Source: Mycolicibacter icosiumassiliensis
GTDB lineage: Bacteria > Actinomycetota > Actinomycetes > Mycobacteriales > Mycobacteriaceae
Reading direction: 5' to 3'
Assembly (NCBI RefSeq): GCF_900078685.2
Contig: NZ_LT546166.1
Location: forward strand, 2,640,388-2,704,387
DNA: 64,000 nt
Shown: piece after piece, positions 18,555 to 29,124 of the stretch
Layout: each line of letters begins with the position of its first letter
Numbering within the stretch: the first letter of the stretch is position 1
Translations under genes and position numbers: made by a program
Notes under the pieces: generated by a model
Databases searched by the model: none
The model's input: only the letters and a program-made list of their open reading frames with translations
What the model was told of the DNA's origin: nothing

Positions 18555-19364
18555 ATGGGGGAGGTGCACGCCGCAACCGAAGTCGCCGGGCAGGGCCCCG
18601 GCGGTGCGGTTATGGTGGGCACCCCGCTGGCGGCCGATGTCGCCAGCGGCCACGACACGCGTCACGCGGTGGTACGCCTGCTGATGGAATCCGGATCGAT
18701 CACCGCCGGGGAGATCGGCGCCCGCTTGGGCTTGTCGGCCGCCGGGGTGCGTCGCCACCTGGATGCCCTGATCGAGATGGGTGACGCCGAGGCGCATGCG
18801 GCGGCGTCCTGGCAGCAGGTGGGGCGCGGGCGTCCGGCGAAGCGGTTCCAGCTCACCGAGGCCGGCCGCGGCAAGCTCGGTCACCGCTATGACGACCTCG
18901 CGGTGGCCGCTATGCGCCAACTGCGCAAGATCGGCGGAGAAGACGCGGTGGTGGACTTCGCGCGCCAGCGCATCGACGCCATCCTGGCCAAGGTGGCGGC
19001 CGTCGCAGCCGGCAGCGGCAGCGACGACGACGGCGACCTGGAGGTCACCGCGCAACGCATCGCCGGCGCGCTGACCGAGGCCGGTTACGCCGCCACCACC
19101 GCGCGAGTGGAGGGTGGCGTACCGGGGGTGCAGATCCTGCAGCACCACTGCCCGGTGGCCAACGTCGCCAAGGAGTTCCCGGAGCTGTGCCAGGCCGAAC
19201 GGCAGGCGATGGCCGAGGTGCTGGGCACCCACGTGCAGCGGTTGGCCACCATCGCCGACGGCGGCTACGTCTGCACCACCCATGTGCCACTGACCAACCG
19301 GAGCGCTAAGGCCGTCAAGGCCGGCAAATCCATCGCAGCCGGGACCGTCAAAAAACAGCATTAG
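18555..19364 (+). CDS. sufR: SufR, Fe-S cluster transcriptional repressor of the suf operon
   Basis: DeoR/ArsR-like winged-helix repressor that senses Fe-S cluster status and controls sufBDCSU. The 269-aa product from ATG 18555 matches the M. tuberculosis length (268 by memory) and has GAGG 8 nt upstream. The in-frame GTG at 18534 and TTG at 18516 fall inside or before the operator. The HTH lies around residues 45-75 ([21 protein letters not shown]). The C-terminal cluster-binding cysteines are visible as HCPV, then C-x12-C in ELCQAE, and C in GGYVCTTH. The suf genes follow on the same strand. Confidence 0.94.
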   Translation: MGEVHAATEVAGQGPGGAVMVGTPLAADVASGHDTRHAVVRLLMESGSITAGEIGARLGLSAAGVRRHLDALIEMGDAEAHAAASWQQVGRGRPAKRFQLTEAGRGKLGHRYDDLAVAAMRQLRKIGGEDAVVDFARQRIDAILAKVAAVAAGSGSDDDGDLEVTAQRIAGALTEAGYAATTARVEGGVPGVQILQHHCPVANVAKEFPELCQAERQAMAEVLGTHVQRLATIADGGYVCTTHVPLTNRSAKAVKAGKSIAAGTVKKQH

Positions 19365-19431
19365 CAGCATCGACCGACCTTCGGCGCACACCCTGCGCCG
19401 AAGCCATCACGAACACCGAAGGAGCGTCACC

Positions 19432-20877
19432 ATGACACTCACGCCGGAGGCCACCGAAGCAACCGCGGAGCCGACCCAGGAAGAGACGATCGCGTCGCTG
19501 GGCCGGTACGAATTCGGGTGGTCCGACAGCGACGCCGCCGGTGCGGCCGCCCAGCGGGGTATCTCCGAGGACGTGGTGCGCGACATCTCGGCGAAGAAGA
19601 ACGAGCCGGAGTGGATGCTCGAGGCACGCCTGCGGGCCTACCGGACGTTCCTGAAGAAGCCGATGCCCAACTGGGGCTCGGACCTGTCCGGTATCGACTT
19701 CGACAACATCAAGTACTTCGTCCGGTCCACCGAGAAGCAGGCCCAGACCTGGGACGACCTGCCCGACGACATCCGCAACACCTACGACCGGCTGGGCATC
19801 CCGGAGGCCGAGAAGCAGCGCTACATCGGTGGCGTGGCGGCCCAGTACGAGTCCGAGGTCGTCTACCACAAGATCCGCGAAGACCTTGAGGCGCAAGGGG
19901 TTATCTTCCTCGACACCGACACCGCGCTCAAGGAGCACGAGGATCTGTTCCGGGAGCACTTCGCCACGGTGATCCCGGCCGGGGACAACAAGTTCTCCGC
20001 GCTCAACACCGCTGTGTGGAGCGGGGGATCGTTCATCTACGTGCCCAAGGGCGTGCAGGTCGACATCCCGCTGCAGGCCTACTTCCGGATCAACACCGAG
20101 AATATGGGCCAGTTCGAGCGCACCCTGATCATCGTCGACGAAGACGCCTACGTGCACTACATCGAGGGCTGCACCGCGCCGGTCTACTCGTCGGACTCGC
20201 TGCACTCGGCGGTGGTGGAGATCGTCGTCAGGCCGGGTGGTCGCTGCCGCTACACCACCATCCAGAACTGGTCGGTCAACGTCTACAACCTGGTCACCAA
20301 GCGGGCCCGGGCCGAGGCCGGCGCCACCATGGAGTGGGTCGACGGCAACATCGGCTCGAAGGTCACCATGAAGTACCCGGCGGTGTGGATGACCGGCGAG
20401 CACGCCAAGGGCGAGGTGCTCTCGGTGGCATTCGCCGGCGAAGACCAGCATCAGGACACCGGCGCCAAGATGCTGCACCTGGCGCCCCACACGTCGAGCA
20501 ACATCGTCTCCAAGTCGGTGGCGCGCGGCGGCGGTCGGTCCTCCTACCGGGGGCTGGTGGAGATCCACAAGGGTGCGCACGGCGCGAAGTCGAGCGTGAA
20601 ATGCGATGCGCTGCTGGTCGACAGCGTCAGCCGCAGCGACACCTACCCCTACGTCGACATCCGTGAGGACGACGTCACCGTCGGCCACGAGGCCACCGTG
20701 TCGAAGGTCAGCGAAAACCAGCTGTTCTACCTGATGAGCCGCGGGCTGACCGAGGACGAGGCAATGGCGATGGTGGTGCGCGGCTTCGTCGAGCCGATCG
20801 CCAAGGAACTGCCGATGGAATATGCGCTGGAACTGAACAAGCTGATCCAGCTGCAGATGGAAGGCTCGGTGGGCTAG
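19432..20877 (+). CDS. sufB: SufB, Fe-S cluster scaffold subunit (intein-free)
   Basis: Scaffold protein of the SufBCD complex on which Fe-S clusters are built. It is 481 aa and contiguous. The M. tuberculosis SufB is interrupted by an intein and is far longer, and none is present here. Typical segments are [19 protein letters not shown] near residue 198 and the C-terminal [20 protein letters not shown]. Strong ribosome site AAGGAG 8 nt before the ATG. The stop is followed immediately by the sufD GTG. Confidence 0.97.
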   Translation: MTLTPEATEATAEPTQEETIASLGRYEFGWSDSDAAGAAAQRGISEDVVRDISAKKNEPEWMLEARLRAYRTFLKKPMPNWGSDLSGIDFDNIKYFVRSTEKQAQTWDDLPDDIRNTYDRLGIPEAEKQRYIGGVAAQYESEVVYHKIREDLEAQGVIFLDTDTALKEHEDLFREHFATVIPAGDNKFSALNTAVWSGGSFIYVPKGVQVDIPLQAYFRINTENMGQFERTLIIVDEDAYVHYIEGCTAPVYSSDSLHSAVVEIVVRPGGRCRYTTIQNWSVNVYNLVTKRARAEAGATMEWVDGNIGSKVTMKYPAVWMTGEHAKGEVLSVAFAGEDQHQDTGAKMLHLAPHTSSNIVSKSVARGGGRSSYRGLVEIHKGAHGAKSSVKCDALLVDSVSRSDTYPYVDIREDDVTVGHEATVSKVSENQLFYLMSRGLTEDEAMAMVVRGFVEPIAKELPMEYALELNKLIQLQMEGSVG

Positions 20878-22071
20878 GTGACTTCGACTGGTGTGACGTC
20901 CGCCCCGGCGGCCAACCTGACCGCAGCGGTCGAAGGTGCCACCAAGGGCACCGCATTCACCTCGTTCGACGTCGAGGCATTCGAGGTGCCGCACGGTCGC
21001 GATGAGGTGTGGCGGTTCACCCCGCTGCGCCGGCTGCGCGGCCTGCACGACGGCTCCGCGGTCGCCGATGCCTCCGCCGACATCGAAGTCCTCGGCCCGG
21101 ACGCCGTGCGGACCGAGACGGTGGCGCGCGGCGACGACCGGCTGGGTGCCGCAGGTGCACCCGCGGACCGCATTGCCGCCCAGGCCTTCTCGGCGTTCCG
21201 TGAGGCGACGGTGGTCACCGTGCCCAAGGAAGCGATCGTCGAGGAGCCCATCGAGATCACGGTCACCGGCCCAGGTTCCGGAGCGACGGCCTACGGCCAC
21301 CTTCAGCTGCGCGCTGAGGAACTGTCGCGGGCAACCGTCGTGATCGACGTGCGGGGCAGCGGAACCTACGCCGACAACGTCGAATTCGTGGTCGGCGACG
21401 GCGCACACCTGACCGTGGTCTGGATCGCCGACGCCGCCGCGGACTTGGTCCACGTCACCATGCACCACGCGGCGCTGGGCAAGGACGCGGTGCTGCGCCA
21501 CAGCGCCGTGCAGCTGGGTGGCGAATTGGTACGCCTGACCGGGCGGGTCCGGTTCGACGGCCCGGGTGGCGACGCCGAAATGCTCGGCCTGTACTTCGCC
21601 GACGACGGCCAGCACCTGGAATCGCGACTGCTGGTCGACCACGCCCAGCCCAACTGCCGCTCGAACGTGCTCTACAAGGGTGCGCTGCAGGGCGACCCGG
21701 ATTCGGCGCTGCCGGACGCCCACACCGTCTGGGTCGGCGACGTCCTGATCCGCGCGACCGGTGTCGGCACCGACACCTTCGAGGTGAACCGCAACCTGGT
21801 ACTTGCCGACGGCGCCCGGGCCGACTCGATTCCCAACCTCGAGATCGAGACCGGGGAGATCGTGCAGGCCGGACATGCCAGCGCGACTGGGCGATTCGAC
21901 GATCTCCAGTTGTTCTACCTACAGGCGCGCGGCATCCCGGAAGATCAGGCCCGACGCCTGATCGTGCGCGGCTTCTTCGGCGAGATCATCGCCAAGATCC
22001 CCGTTCCGGCGGTGCAGGAACGCCTCACCGAGGCCGTCGAGCGTGAACTCGCGGTCACCGAGAACCAATAA
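20878..22071 (+). CDS. sufD: SufD, Fe-S cluster assembly subunit
   Basis: Structural partner of SufB in the SufB-SufC2-SufD complex, needed for iron acquisition during cluster assembly. The 397-aa product has a beta-helix core. Its family tail includes GEIVQAGHASATGRFDDLQL and YLQARGIPEDQARRLIVRGF, the latter mirroring the SufB C-terminus and showing their common origin. The GTG at 20878 begins directly after the sufB TAG, so translation depends on reinitiation. sufC begins 34 nt downstream. Confidence 0.96.
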   Translation: MTSTGVTSAPAANLTAAVEGATKGTAFTSFDVEAFEVPHGRDEVWRFTPLRRLRGLHDGSAVADASADIEVLGPDAVRTETVARGDDRLGAAGAPADRIAAQAFSAFREATVVTVPKEAIVEEPIEITVTGPGSGATAYGHLQLRAEELSRATVVIDVRGSGTYADNVEFVVGDGAHLTVVWIADAAADLVHVTMHHAALGKDAVLRHSAVQLGGELVRLTGRVRFDGPGGDAEMLGLYFADDGQHLESRLLVDHAQPNCRSNVLYKGALQGDPDSALPDAHTVWVGDVLIRATGVGTDTFEVNRNLVLADGARADSIPNLEIETGEIVQAGHASATGRFDDLQLFYLQARGIPEDQARRLIVRGFFGEIIAKIPVPAVQERLTEAVERELAVTENQ

Positions 22072-22105
22072 ACCCGAACGCATCAGCTAAGGACACGAAT
22101 CAGCA

Positions 22106-24164
<2,059 letters not shown>

Positions 24165-24168
24165 GACG

Positions 24169-24666
24169 TTGCGTCTTGAGCAGTTCTATCAAGAGGTGAT
24201 CCTCGATCACTACAAGCATCCGCAGCATCGCGGTCTGCGGGAGCCTTACGGCGCGCAGGTGTACCACGTCAACCCCACCTGCGGTGACGAACTGACTCTG
24301 CGGGTGGCGCTGTCGCCCGACGGTACGCAGATCGCCGATGTCTCCTACGACGGGCAGGGTTGCTCGATCTCGCAGGCGGCGACCTCGGTGCTGGCCACCC
24401 AGGTGATCGGTTTGACGGTGCAGCAGGCCTTGACGACATTCGATGCATTCCACGAGATGGTGTCCTCGCGGGGCGCCGTGGAAGGCGACGAGGAGGTGCT
24501 CGGCGACGGCATCGCCTTCGCCGGGGTAGCCAAGTACCCGGCCCGAGTCAAGTGCGCGCTGCTTGGCTGGATGGCGTTCAAAGATGCGTTAGCGCAAACA
24601 CTTTCGAAGACAGAAGAACAGACGTTGGCATCCGTCAGTGTCTCAACCCAGGAGATGAACCGATGA
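24169..24666 (+). CDS. sufU: SufU, sulfur acceptor/zinc-dependent scaffold
   Basis: IscU/NifU-N family protein that accepts persulfide from SufS. The 165-aa product has the three conserved cysteines in NPTCGDEL, DGQGCSISQAA and ARVKCALLGW. The start is probably the TTG at 24169 (MRLEQFYQEVILDHYKHP), because no ATG or GTG is in frame near the family N-terminus. GGGGGAG at 24153-24159 is well placed. The M. tuberculosis gene starts two codons earlier with GTG, where this genome has GAG. It overlaps the next gene as ATGA. Confidence 0.93.
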   Translation: MRLEQFYQEVILDHYKHPQHRGLREPYGAQVYHVNPTCGDELTLRVALSPDGTQIADVSYDGQGCSISQAATSVLATQVIGLTVQQALTTFDAFHEMVSSRGAVEGDEEVLGDGIAFAGVAKYPARVKCALLGWMAFKDALAQTLSKTEEQTLASVSVSTQEMNR

Positions 24667-25004
24667 GCGAATTGGGGCCGGACGAGCTGCTCGCCGAACT
24701 CGAGGAATCGATGCACGACGTCATCGACCCCGAGATCGGCATCAACGTCGTGGACCTGGGCCTGATGTACGACCTGTCCATCCGGCAGGACGAAGACGGC
24801 CAGGTCGCGGTCGTCACCATGACGCTCACCTCACCGGCCTGCCCGCTGCAGGACATGATCGTCGAGCAGATCCAGAACGCCACGGTGGGTACCGGTCTGG
24901 TCAAGAAGGCCGACGTCAACTGGGTTTGGGAACCCGCCTGGGGACCGGACAAGATCACCGACGAGGGCCGCGAAATGATGCGGGCAGTCGGCTTCACGGT
25001 CTGA
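24663..25004 (+). CDS. SufT-like (MIP18/DUF59 family) Fe-S assembly protein
   Basis: 113-aa MIP18/DUF59 protein, thought to help Fe-S cluster maturation or carriage. It shows EESMHDVIDPEIGINVVDLGLMY near the N-terminus and the conserved cysteine in TLTSPACPLQDMI. The ATG overlaps the sufU stop (ATGA), making it the last coupled gene of the operon, equivalent to Rv1466. Its function in mycobacteria is inferred from the family and its location. Confidence 0.92.
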   Translation: MSELGPDELLAELEESMHDVIDPEIGINVVDLGLMYDLSIRQDEDGQVAVVTMTLTSPACPLQDMIVEQIQNATVGTGLVKKADVNWVWEPAWGPDKITDEGREMMRAVGFTV

Positions 25005-25006
25005 CC

Positions 25007-25831
25007 GTGCCGGCATCCGAGTTCTGGCTCTGCCGGACCTGCGGTGTCGAACACGAGGCCACGCCGCAGGTGTGTGCGATCTGCGCGGACGACCGGCAAT
25101 GGGTGCCGTCGGACGGCCAACACTGGGCCACCTTGGACACATTGGTGGTCGAAGGCATGCAGTCCTACTCCTTTGAACTGGAACCCGGGCTGATCGGGAT
25201 CGGCAGCAATCCGCCGCTCGGTATCGGTCAACTGGGCAAGCTGGTGTGCACCCCCAGCGGCAACATGCTGTGGGATCCCTCGGGATTCGTCGATGACGCC
25301 GGGGTGGCCGCGGCGCTCGAACAGGGCCCGGTGCTCGGTGTCGTCGCCAGCCACCCGCACATGTTCGGCGCCCAAGTGGAATGGGGCCGACGACTCGGCG
25401 GCGTGCCGGTGTACGTCAACGCCGCCGACATGCAGTGGGTGAAGCGCCCGGACCCGGCGATCCGATACTGGTCCGGCCGACTGGAGCTCGCAGCCGGGTT
25501 GACCGTGACTCAAGTCGGTGGCCACTTTCCGGGCAGCTCCGTCGCATGCTGGGACGCCGGTGCCGAGGGCCGGGGTGTGCTGCTGGTGGGCGACACGGTC
25601 TTCCCGAACCCCGACCGGCGCACGGTGGCCTTCTTGCGCAGCTATCCGAACCGGATTCCGCTGTCGGCGGCCGTCGCCCAGCGGATGGCCGGCACCTTGG
25701 AGCAATTGCGGTTCGACCGCATCTACGGGTTGCACACCAACACCATCGACACCGATGCGGTGGCCGCGATCCGGTTCTCGGCGGACCGTCACGCCGCGTG
25801 GGCGCGCGGCGACCACGACGACCTCACCTAG
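25007..25831 (+). CDS. MBL-fold protein with N-terminal zinc ribbon and degenerate metal site
   Basis: 274-aa protein starting at GTG 25007, two bases after the SufT-like stop. The N-terminus has a rubredoxin-like pair LCRTCGVEH and VCAICADD (residues 7-28). The rest is metallo-beta-lactamase-like, with later ligands visible: GGHFPGSS, LVGDTVF and YGLHTNTID. The usual HxHxDH motif reads ASHPHMFGAQ, so the Asp-His pair is missing. Either metal binding is altered or the domain is non-hydrolytic. Position at the end of the suf operon hints at an Fe-S or redox role, which is unproven. No counterpart is recalled in the M. tuberculosis suf locus. Confidence 0.8.
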   Translation: MPASEFWLCRTCGVEHEATPQVCAICADDRQWVPSDGQHWATLDTLVVEGMQSYSFELEPGLIGIGSNPPLGIGQLGKLVCTPSGNMLWDPSGFVDDAGVAAALEQGPVLGVVASHPHMFGAQVEWGRRLGGVPVYVNAADMQWVKRPDPAIRYWSGRLELAAGLTVTQVGGHFPGSSVACWDAGAEGRGVLLVGDTVFPNPDRRTVAFLRSYPNRIPLSAAVAQRMAGTLEQLRFDRIYGLHTNTIDTDAVAAIRFSADRHAAWARGDHDDLT

Positions 25832-25931
25832 CGCGGGACCGGTCAGGGTTGTCAGGTGTCCCGGCTGGCGGCCCGGGGGACGGGCGCTGCAATACTCGTC
25901 GCGTGACTGTGACGGAAAACGAGCGGACACG

Positions 25932-27665
25932 GTGACGACAAGCAGGCGACGGTTCATGGCCGGGATGGCGGCCGCGGCGGCGGGCACCGCGGTCGGCGGG
26001 CTCGCTGCATGTGGATCGCGGGGGCCGGGAGCCGACACCATTTTCCTCGGCGGACCGGTGGTGACGGTGGCTCCCGGCGCCCCGGAGGCCGAAGCACTCG
26101 CCGTCACCGGCGGACGGATCAGCCAGGTCGGCACTGCGGACGAGGTACTGCGACTGCGCGGGTCGGGAACCACCGTCGTCGACCTGCGCGGCCGCGCGCT
26201 GCTGCCGGCGTTCGTGGAGCCGCACGGTCATCCCTTTGAGATGGGCTCCACCCTGGCGCCGCCGGCCATCGACGTGCGTCCTTTCACGGTGCCGACTGCG
26301 AGCGGGGTGTTCGCGAAGCTGGCCGAGGCCGTGGCGGACACGCCCAAGGGCCAGCCGATCTTGCTCAACGGGGTGGATCCGCTGCTGCAGACCGGGCTGC
26401 GGCCCTTCACTCGTAGCGAGCTATCCCGGCTCTCCCCGAACAACCCCGTGGTGATCATTTCCGACAGCGGCCACGCCGCCTACGGCAATACCGCCGCGTT
26501 CACCGCGGCCGGTATCACCAAGACCACCCCCAACCCGGCCGGGGCGCAATACATCCACGGACCCGACGGACAGTTGACCGGCGAGGTGCGCGAAGCGGCG
26601 GCGGTGATGGCGCTGGTGGCGCCGTTCTCCGGCGCGATCATGGCCAACGCCGGGGACAATCTGCGCTGGGCCTACGCCCAACTCGCTCGCGCGGGAATCG
26701 CCACCGCCACCGAGCATTCCTATGACGCGCGTGCGCAATCCGAGGTATTCGGCAAGCTCGCCCAGCAGGCCGACTGCGCGGTGCGGGTCCGTGCCTACGA
26801 GATCGGCACCCCCGACCTGGCGGCGGATCCGAAGAATGTTCGTGGCCGGCGGGCCCGCGCCGACGTGCTGTTCGACAAGATCGGGATGAAGATGTGGGCG
26901 GACGGTTCGCCCTGGCAGGGCAACATCTTCACCACATTCCCGTATCTGACCAACGCCACCACCGCGAGCATGGGCCTGGGACCCGACCACCGCGGCCGGA
27001 TGAACTACCCGCCCGAGCAGATCCAGGAACTGACCAAGGCCTTCGTCGATCAACACTGGCAGCTTTCCTGCCATGTCCAGGGTGATGCCGCGATCGACGT
27101 GGTGCTGGATGCTTTCGAACAGGCGCGCACACCCCCGGCGTTACGGCCCCGGATCGAACACGTCGGCGCCATGCGTCCCGATCAGTTCGCGCGGGCCGCG
27201 CAGCTGGGAATCACCCCGAGCCTGTTCATCGAGCACATCTATTTCTGGGGAGATGCGTTGGTGGACAAGCTGTTCGGTCTGGAACACGGTTCGCACTGGA
27301 TGTCGGCGCGGTCGGCCTTGGATGCAGGTCTGCGCCTGTCGTTCCACAATGACGGCACCGTCACCCCGCCCAACCCGATCGGCAACATCGCCACCGCGGT
27401 CAACCGGATCGCCAAGGGCAGCGGCCGGGTGCTGGCCCCCGAGCAGCGCATCGGCGTCGACGCGGCGATCAAGGCGCAGACGCTCAACGCGGCCTGGCAG
27501 CTGCGGTTGGACACCGAGATCGGCAGCCTGGAACCCGGCAAGTACGCCGATCTGGTGGTGCTGTCGCACAACCCGCGTCGTGTTCCGCCGGCCGAACTGC
27601 GTGACGTGGCGGTGGAGGCCACCTATCTGATGGGGCGGCAGACCTACGGGAAGGTGCTGGGGTAG
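25932..27665 (+). CDS. Amidohydrolase-3 family (YtcJ-like) lipoprotein
   Basis: 577-aa protein from GTG 25932. The N-terminus combines a twin-arginine motif (SRRRFMAG) with a lipobox (GGLAACG), so it is probably exported by Tat and lipid-anchored. The amidohydrolase core has the HxH metal motif in VEPHGHPFEMG near residue 100. Later ligand regions are SCHVQGDAAIDVVLD, RIEHVGAM and FHNDGTVTPPNPIG. The C-terminal beta-sandwich strand GSLEPGKYADLVVLS is typical. The substrate is unknown; related enzymes cleave amides or formamides. The start overlaps the stop of a 10-codon upstream ORF (25903-25935). Confidence 0.88.
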   Translation: MTTSRRRFMAGMAAAAAGTAVGGLAACGSRGPGADTIFLGGPVVTVAPGAPEAEALAVTGGRISQVGTADEVLRLRGSGTTVVDLRGRALLPAFVEPHGHPFEMGSTLAPPAIDVRPFTVPTASGVFAKLAEAVADTPKGQPILLNGVDPLLQTGLRPFTRSELSRLSPNNPVVIISDSGHAAYGNTAAFTAAGITKTTPNPAGAQYIHGPDGQLTGEVREAAAVMALVAPFSGAIMANAGDNLRWAYAQLARAGIATATEHSYDARAQSEVFGKLAQQADCAVRVRAYEIGTPDLAADPKNVRGRRARADVLFDKIGMKMWADGSPWQGNIFTTFPYLTNATTASMGLGPDHRGRMNYPPEQIQELTKAFVDQHWQLSCHVQGDAAIDVVLDAFEQARTPPALRPRIEHVGAMRPDQFARAAQLGITPSLFIEHIYFWGDALVDKLFGLEHGSHWMSARSALDAGLRLSFHNDGTVTPPNPIGNIATAVNRIAKGSGRVLAPEQRIGVDAAIKAQTLNAAWQLRLDTEIGSLEPGKYADLVVLSHNPRRVPPAELRDVAVEATYLMGRQTYGKVLG

Positions 27666-27814
27666 CTGCGGGTATCGAAACCCAGTCGTTCCGGCATCAT
27701 CCGAACGCCCAGCGCCATGCCCGATTGACCGGGGGTGAGCACACCCCATGACGAGTTGTCATCGGATCGACCCGGACGGTCGAGCTCAGGGGTGTCTTTG
27801 AGGGAAACCGCCAC
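27666..27814. other. Gap between convergent genes
   Basis: 149 nt between the amidohydrolase and the RES toxin stop. It holds only a weak 5-bp inverted repeat, ATGAC-gagtt-GTCAT. No ORF with a ribosome site and no strong terminator were seen. Confidence 0.5.
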
Positions 27815-28441
27815 TCAGAGGATGCGGTAGCCGATGGTTGCTGCCGATGCCTGCGCTATCGACCACACCAGCGGATGCGCCAAATTCCGGGAGAACGACG
27901 GAGAGTCGGGCAGCGACTCGGCGATCCATAGCACGACGTTCGGGCGGTTGGTCATCGTCGAGGGCACGGCGAGGCCGTCAAGGTGCGGCCACGCGGTATG
28001 AATTGCGCATGCCCAGTGCCGACAGGTTGAGCGGGATGCGGTAATTAGCGCCGCGGATGCGCCGTTGCGGATCAGCCAGGTCCCGGACAGGTCGAGTAAC
28101 CGCAGCGGCCGAATTGGCTCCCACGCGGTGAGTCGCGGCGCCCCGGCGCGGGTGTCGATCACCCGCGTTGCCTGGAATACCTCGGCGAGGGCGGTCGCAA
28201 CGTCGGTGCACGCGTAGAGCACACCCTCGACATGCGGGCCGGGTCGCGAGCCGGGATGCGGATCCCACCGCATCGACGGCAGCGGGCCACAGGTGCGCAA
28301 CGCATTCCACGGCAGTACATGCGCACCGGTGGTGCGGTGGACTCGCCACAAGATGCCGGTGTAGTCGATGACATCGGTGGGTTCGCAGACCAGGGGCCGG
28401 GGTGGCCTCTGCGGAGCCTTCGGTTTCGGTCGCGGGATCAC
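27815..28441 (-). CDS. RES-domain toxin
   Basis: 208-aa RES family protein. RES toxins of TA modules (MbcT is the M. tuberculosis example) degrade NAD+. The domain spans about residues 25-200. The conserved Arg is in ILWRVHRTTG, the Glu in DVATALAEVFQATR and the Ser in GLAVPSTMTNRPNVVLW. It starts at GTG 28441, which overlaps the antitoxin stop (GTGA), so toxin synthesis is coupled to antitoxin translation. An unusually basic, proline-rich N-terminal stretch (VIPRPKPKAPQRPPRP) precedes the domain. It resembles Rv3189-type rather than MbcT-type in size. Confidence 0.82.
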   Translation of the reverse strand: MIPRPKPKAPQRPPRPLVCEPTDVIDYTGILWRVHRTTGAHVLPWNALRTCGPLPSMRWDPHPGSRPGPHVEGVLYACTDVATALAEVFQATRVIDTRAGAPRLTAWEPIRPLRLLDLSGTWLIRNGASAALITASRSTCRHWACAIHTAWPHLDGLAVPSTMTNRPNVVLWIAESLPDSPSFSRNLAHPLVWSIAQASAATIGYRIL

Positions 28442-29013
28442 CAGCGCGCGAGATCGGCGAGGAAACCCGCGACCACGGTGGGGTCGCCACCGGCCGCGAG
28501 ATAGTCGATCGGGGTCCGGCCGTCGAAGTCCGGTTGCGCGGTGTGCATGAACGCGCCCAACACCGCCGGGGTGGTTCCGGGCGGTACTGCCGGAACCACA
28601 GTGTCCAGACCGGGGAGCAGGCTGTCGTCGAGGAACTGCCAGCGCGGAATGCGTCGAGTCCCCCGAAGATCGAACGCCCACAGAGTGTTTCCGGTGATAC
28701 GCCGTGACACCCGCGAGCGATCCACGCTCAGGATGGTGGCTGCTTCCTTGATGGTGACCGATTCGGAGAGTGCCTGGGCGAGTTCGCGTACTGCGTTGCG
28801 GGAGCGGGTCTGACGCTCCTGAGTCGCGGACCAGCCGTCGATCGCCGCGGCCGCACCGCCGTCCCGGCGGAGAAACTCCACCTCCGCCGCGGACAGCGGT
28901 GCGGCGTCGGCACCGGGGACCGCGGTGAATGCGGAGTCCAGTTCAGCGAGGACCTCGTCGCTGGTGAGGTCGAGGTGGTGCTTGGCCAGCAGTGCGTCCA
29001 AGGCCGTGCTCAT
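28438..29013 (-). CDS. Antitoxin with winged-HTH and MbcA/ParS/Xre-type C-terminus
   Basis: 191-aa partner of the RES toxin. The middle, VTIKEAATILSVDRSRVSRR near residues 86-105 followed by RRIPRWQF, looks like an excisionase/MerR-type winged HTH. The C-terminal LGAFMHTAQPDFDGRTPIDYL and DPTVVAGFLADLARW matches the toxin-binding domain of MbcA/ParS/Xre antitoxins. The N-terminus (residues 1-60) is acidic and unassigned. ATG at 29013, first gene of the pair. A leaderless -10 and an inverted repeat directly upstream suggest autorepression. Confidence 0.8.
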   Translation of the reverse strand: MSTALDALLAKHHLDLTSDEVLAELDSAFTAVPGADAAPLSAAEVEFLRRDGGAAAAIDGWSATQERQTRSRNAVRELAQALSESVTIKEAATILSVDRSRVSRRITGNTLWAFDLRGTRRIPRWQFLDDSLLPGLDTVVPAVPPGTTPAVLGAFMHTAQPDFDGRTPIDYLAAGGDPTVVAGFLADLARW

Positions 29014-29051
29014 ATCGCATAGCCTAGCATCAGCGTGCGCTAGTGTGCGAT
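29014..29051 (-). promoter_or_regulatory. TA promoter: leaderless -10 inside an imperfect palindrome
   Basis: On the minus strand TAGGCT (29026-29021) stands 7 nt before the antitoxin ATG, the spacing of leaderless promoters. It lies within a 38-nt imperfect palindrome whose ends are ATCGCA (29014-29019) and TGCGAT (29046-29051), with inner arms CTAGC and GCTAG. An operator for the antitoxin-toxin complex is likely, which would fit autorepression of the module. Confidence 0.55.
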
Positions 29052-29124
29052 TTGGTCGTATGCGTCACCGGGCACTGCCACGGGTCACCTACAGGCGGCC
29101 TGGGCAGCGTCGGCGTCACCGGCG

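Noticed and set aside
19348..21876. 842-codon open frame on the minus strand
   Set aside because: Antisense shadow of sufB and sufD; the composition is repetitive Val/Gly/Asp-rich with no recognisable domain.
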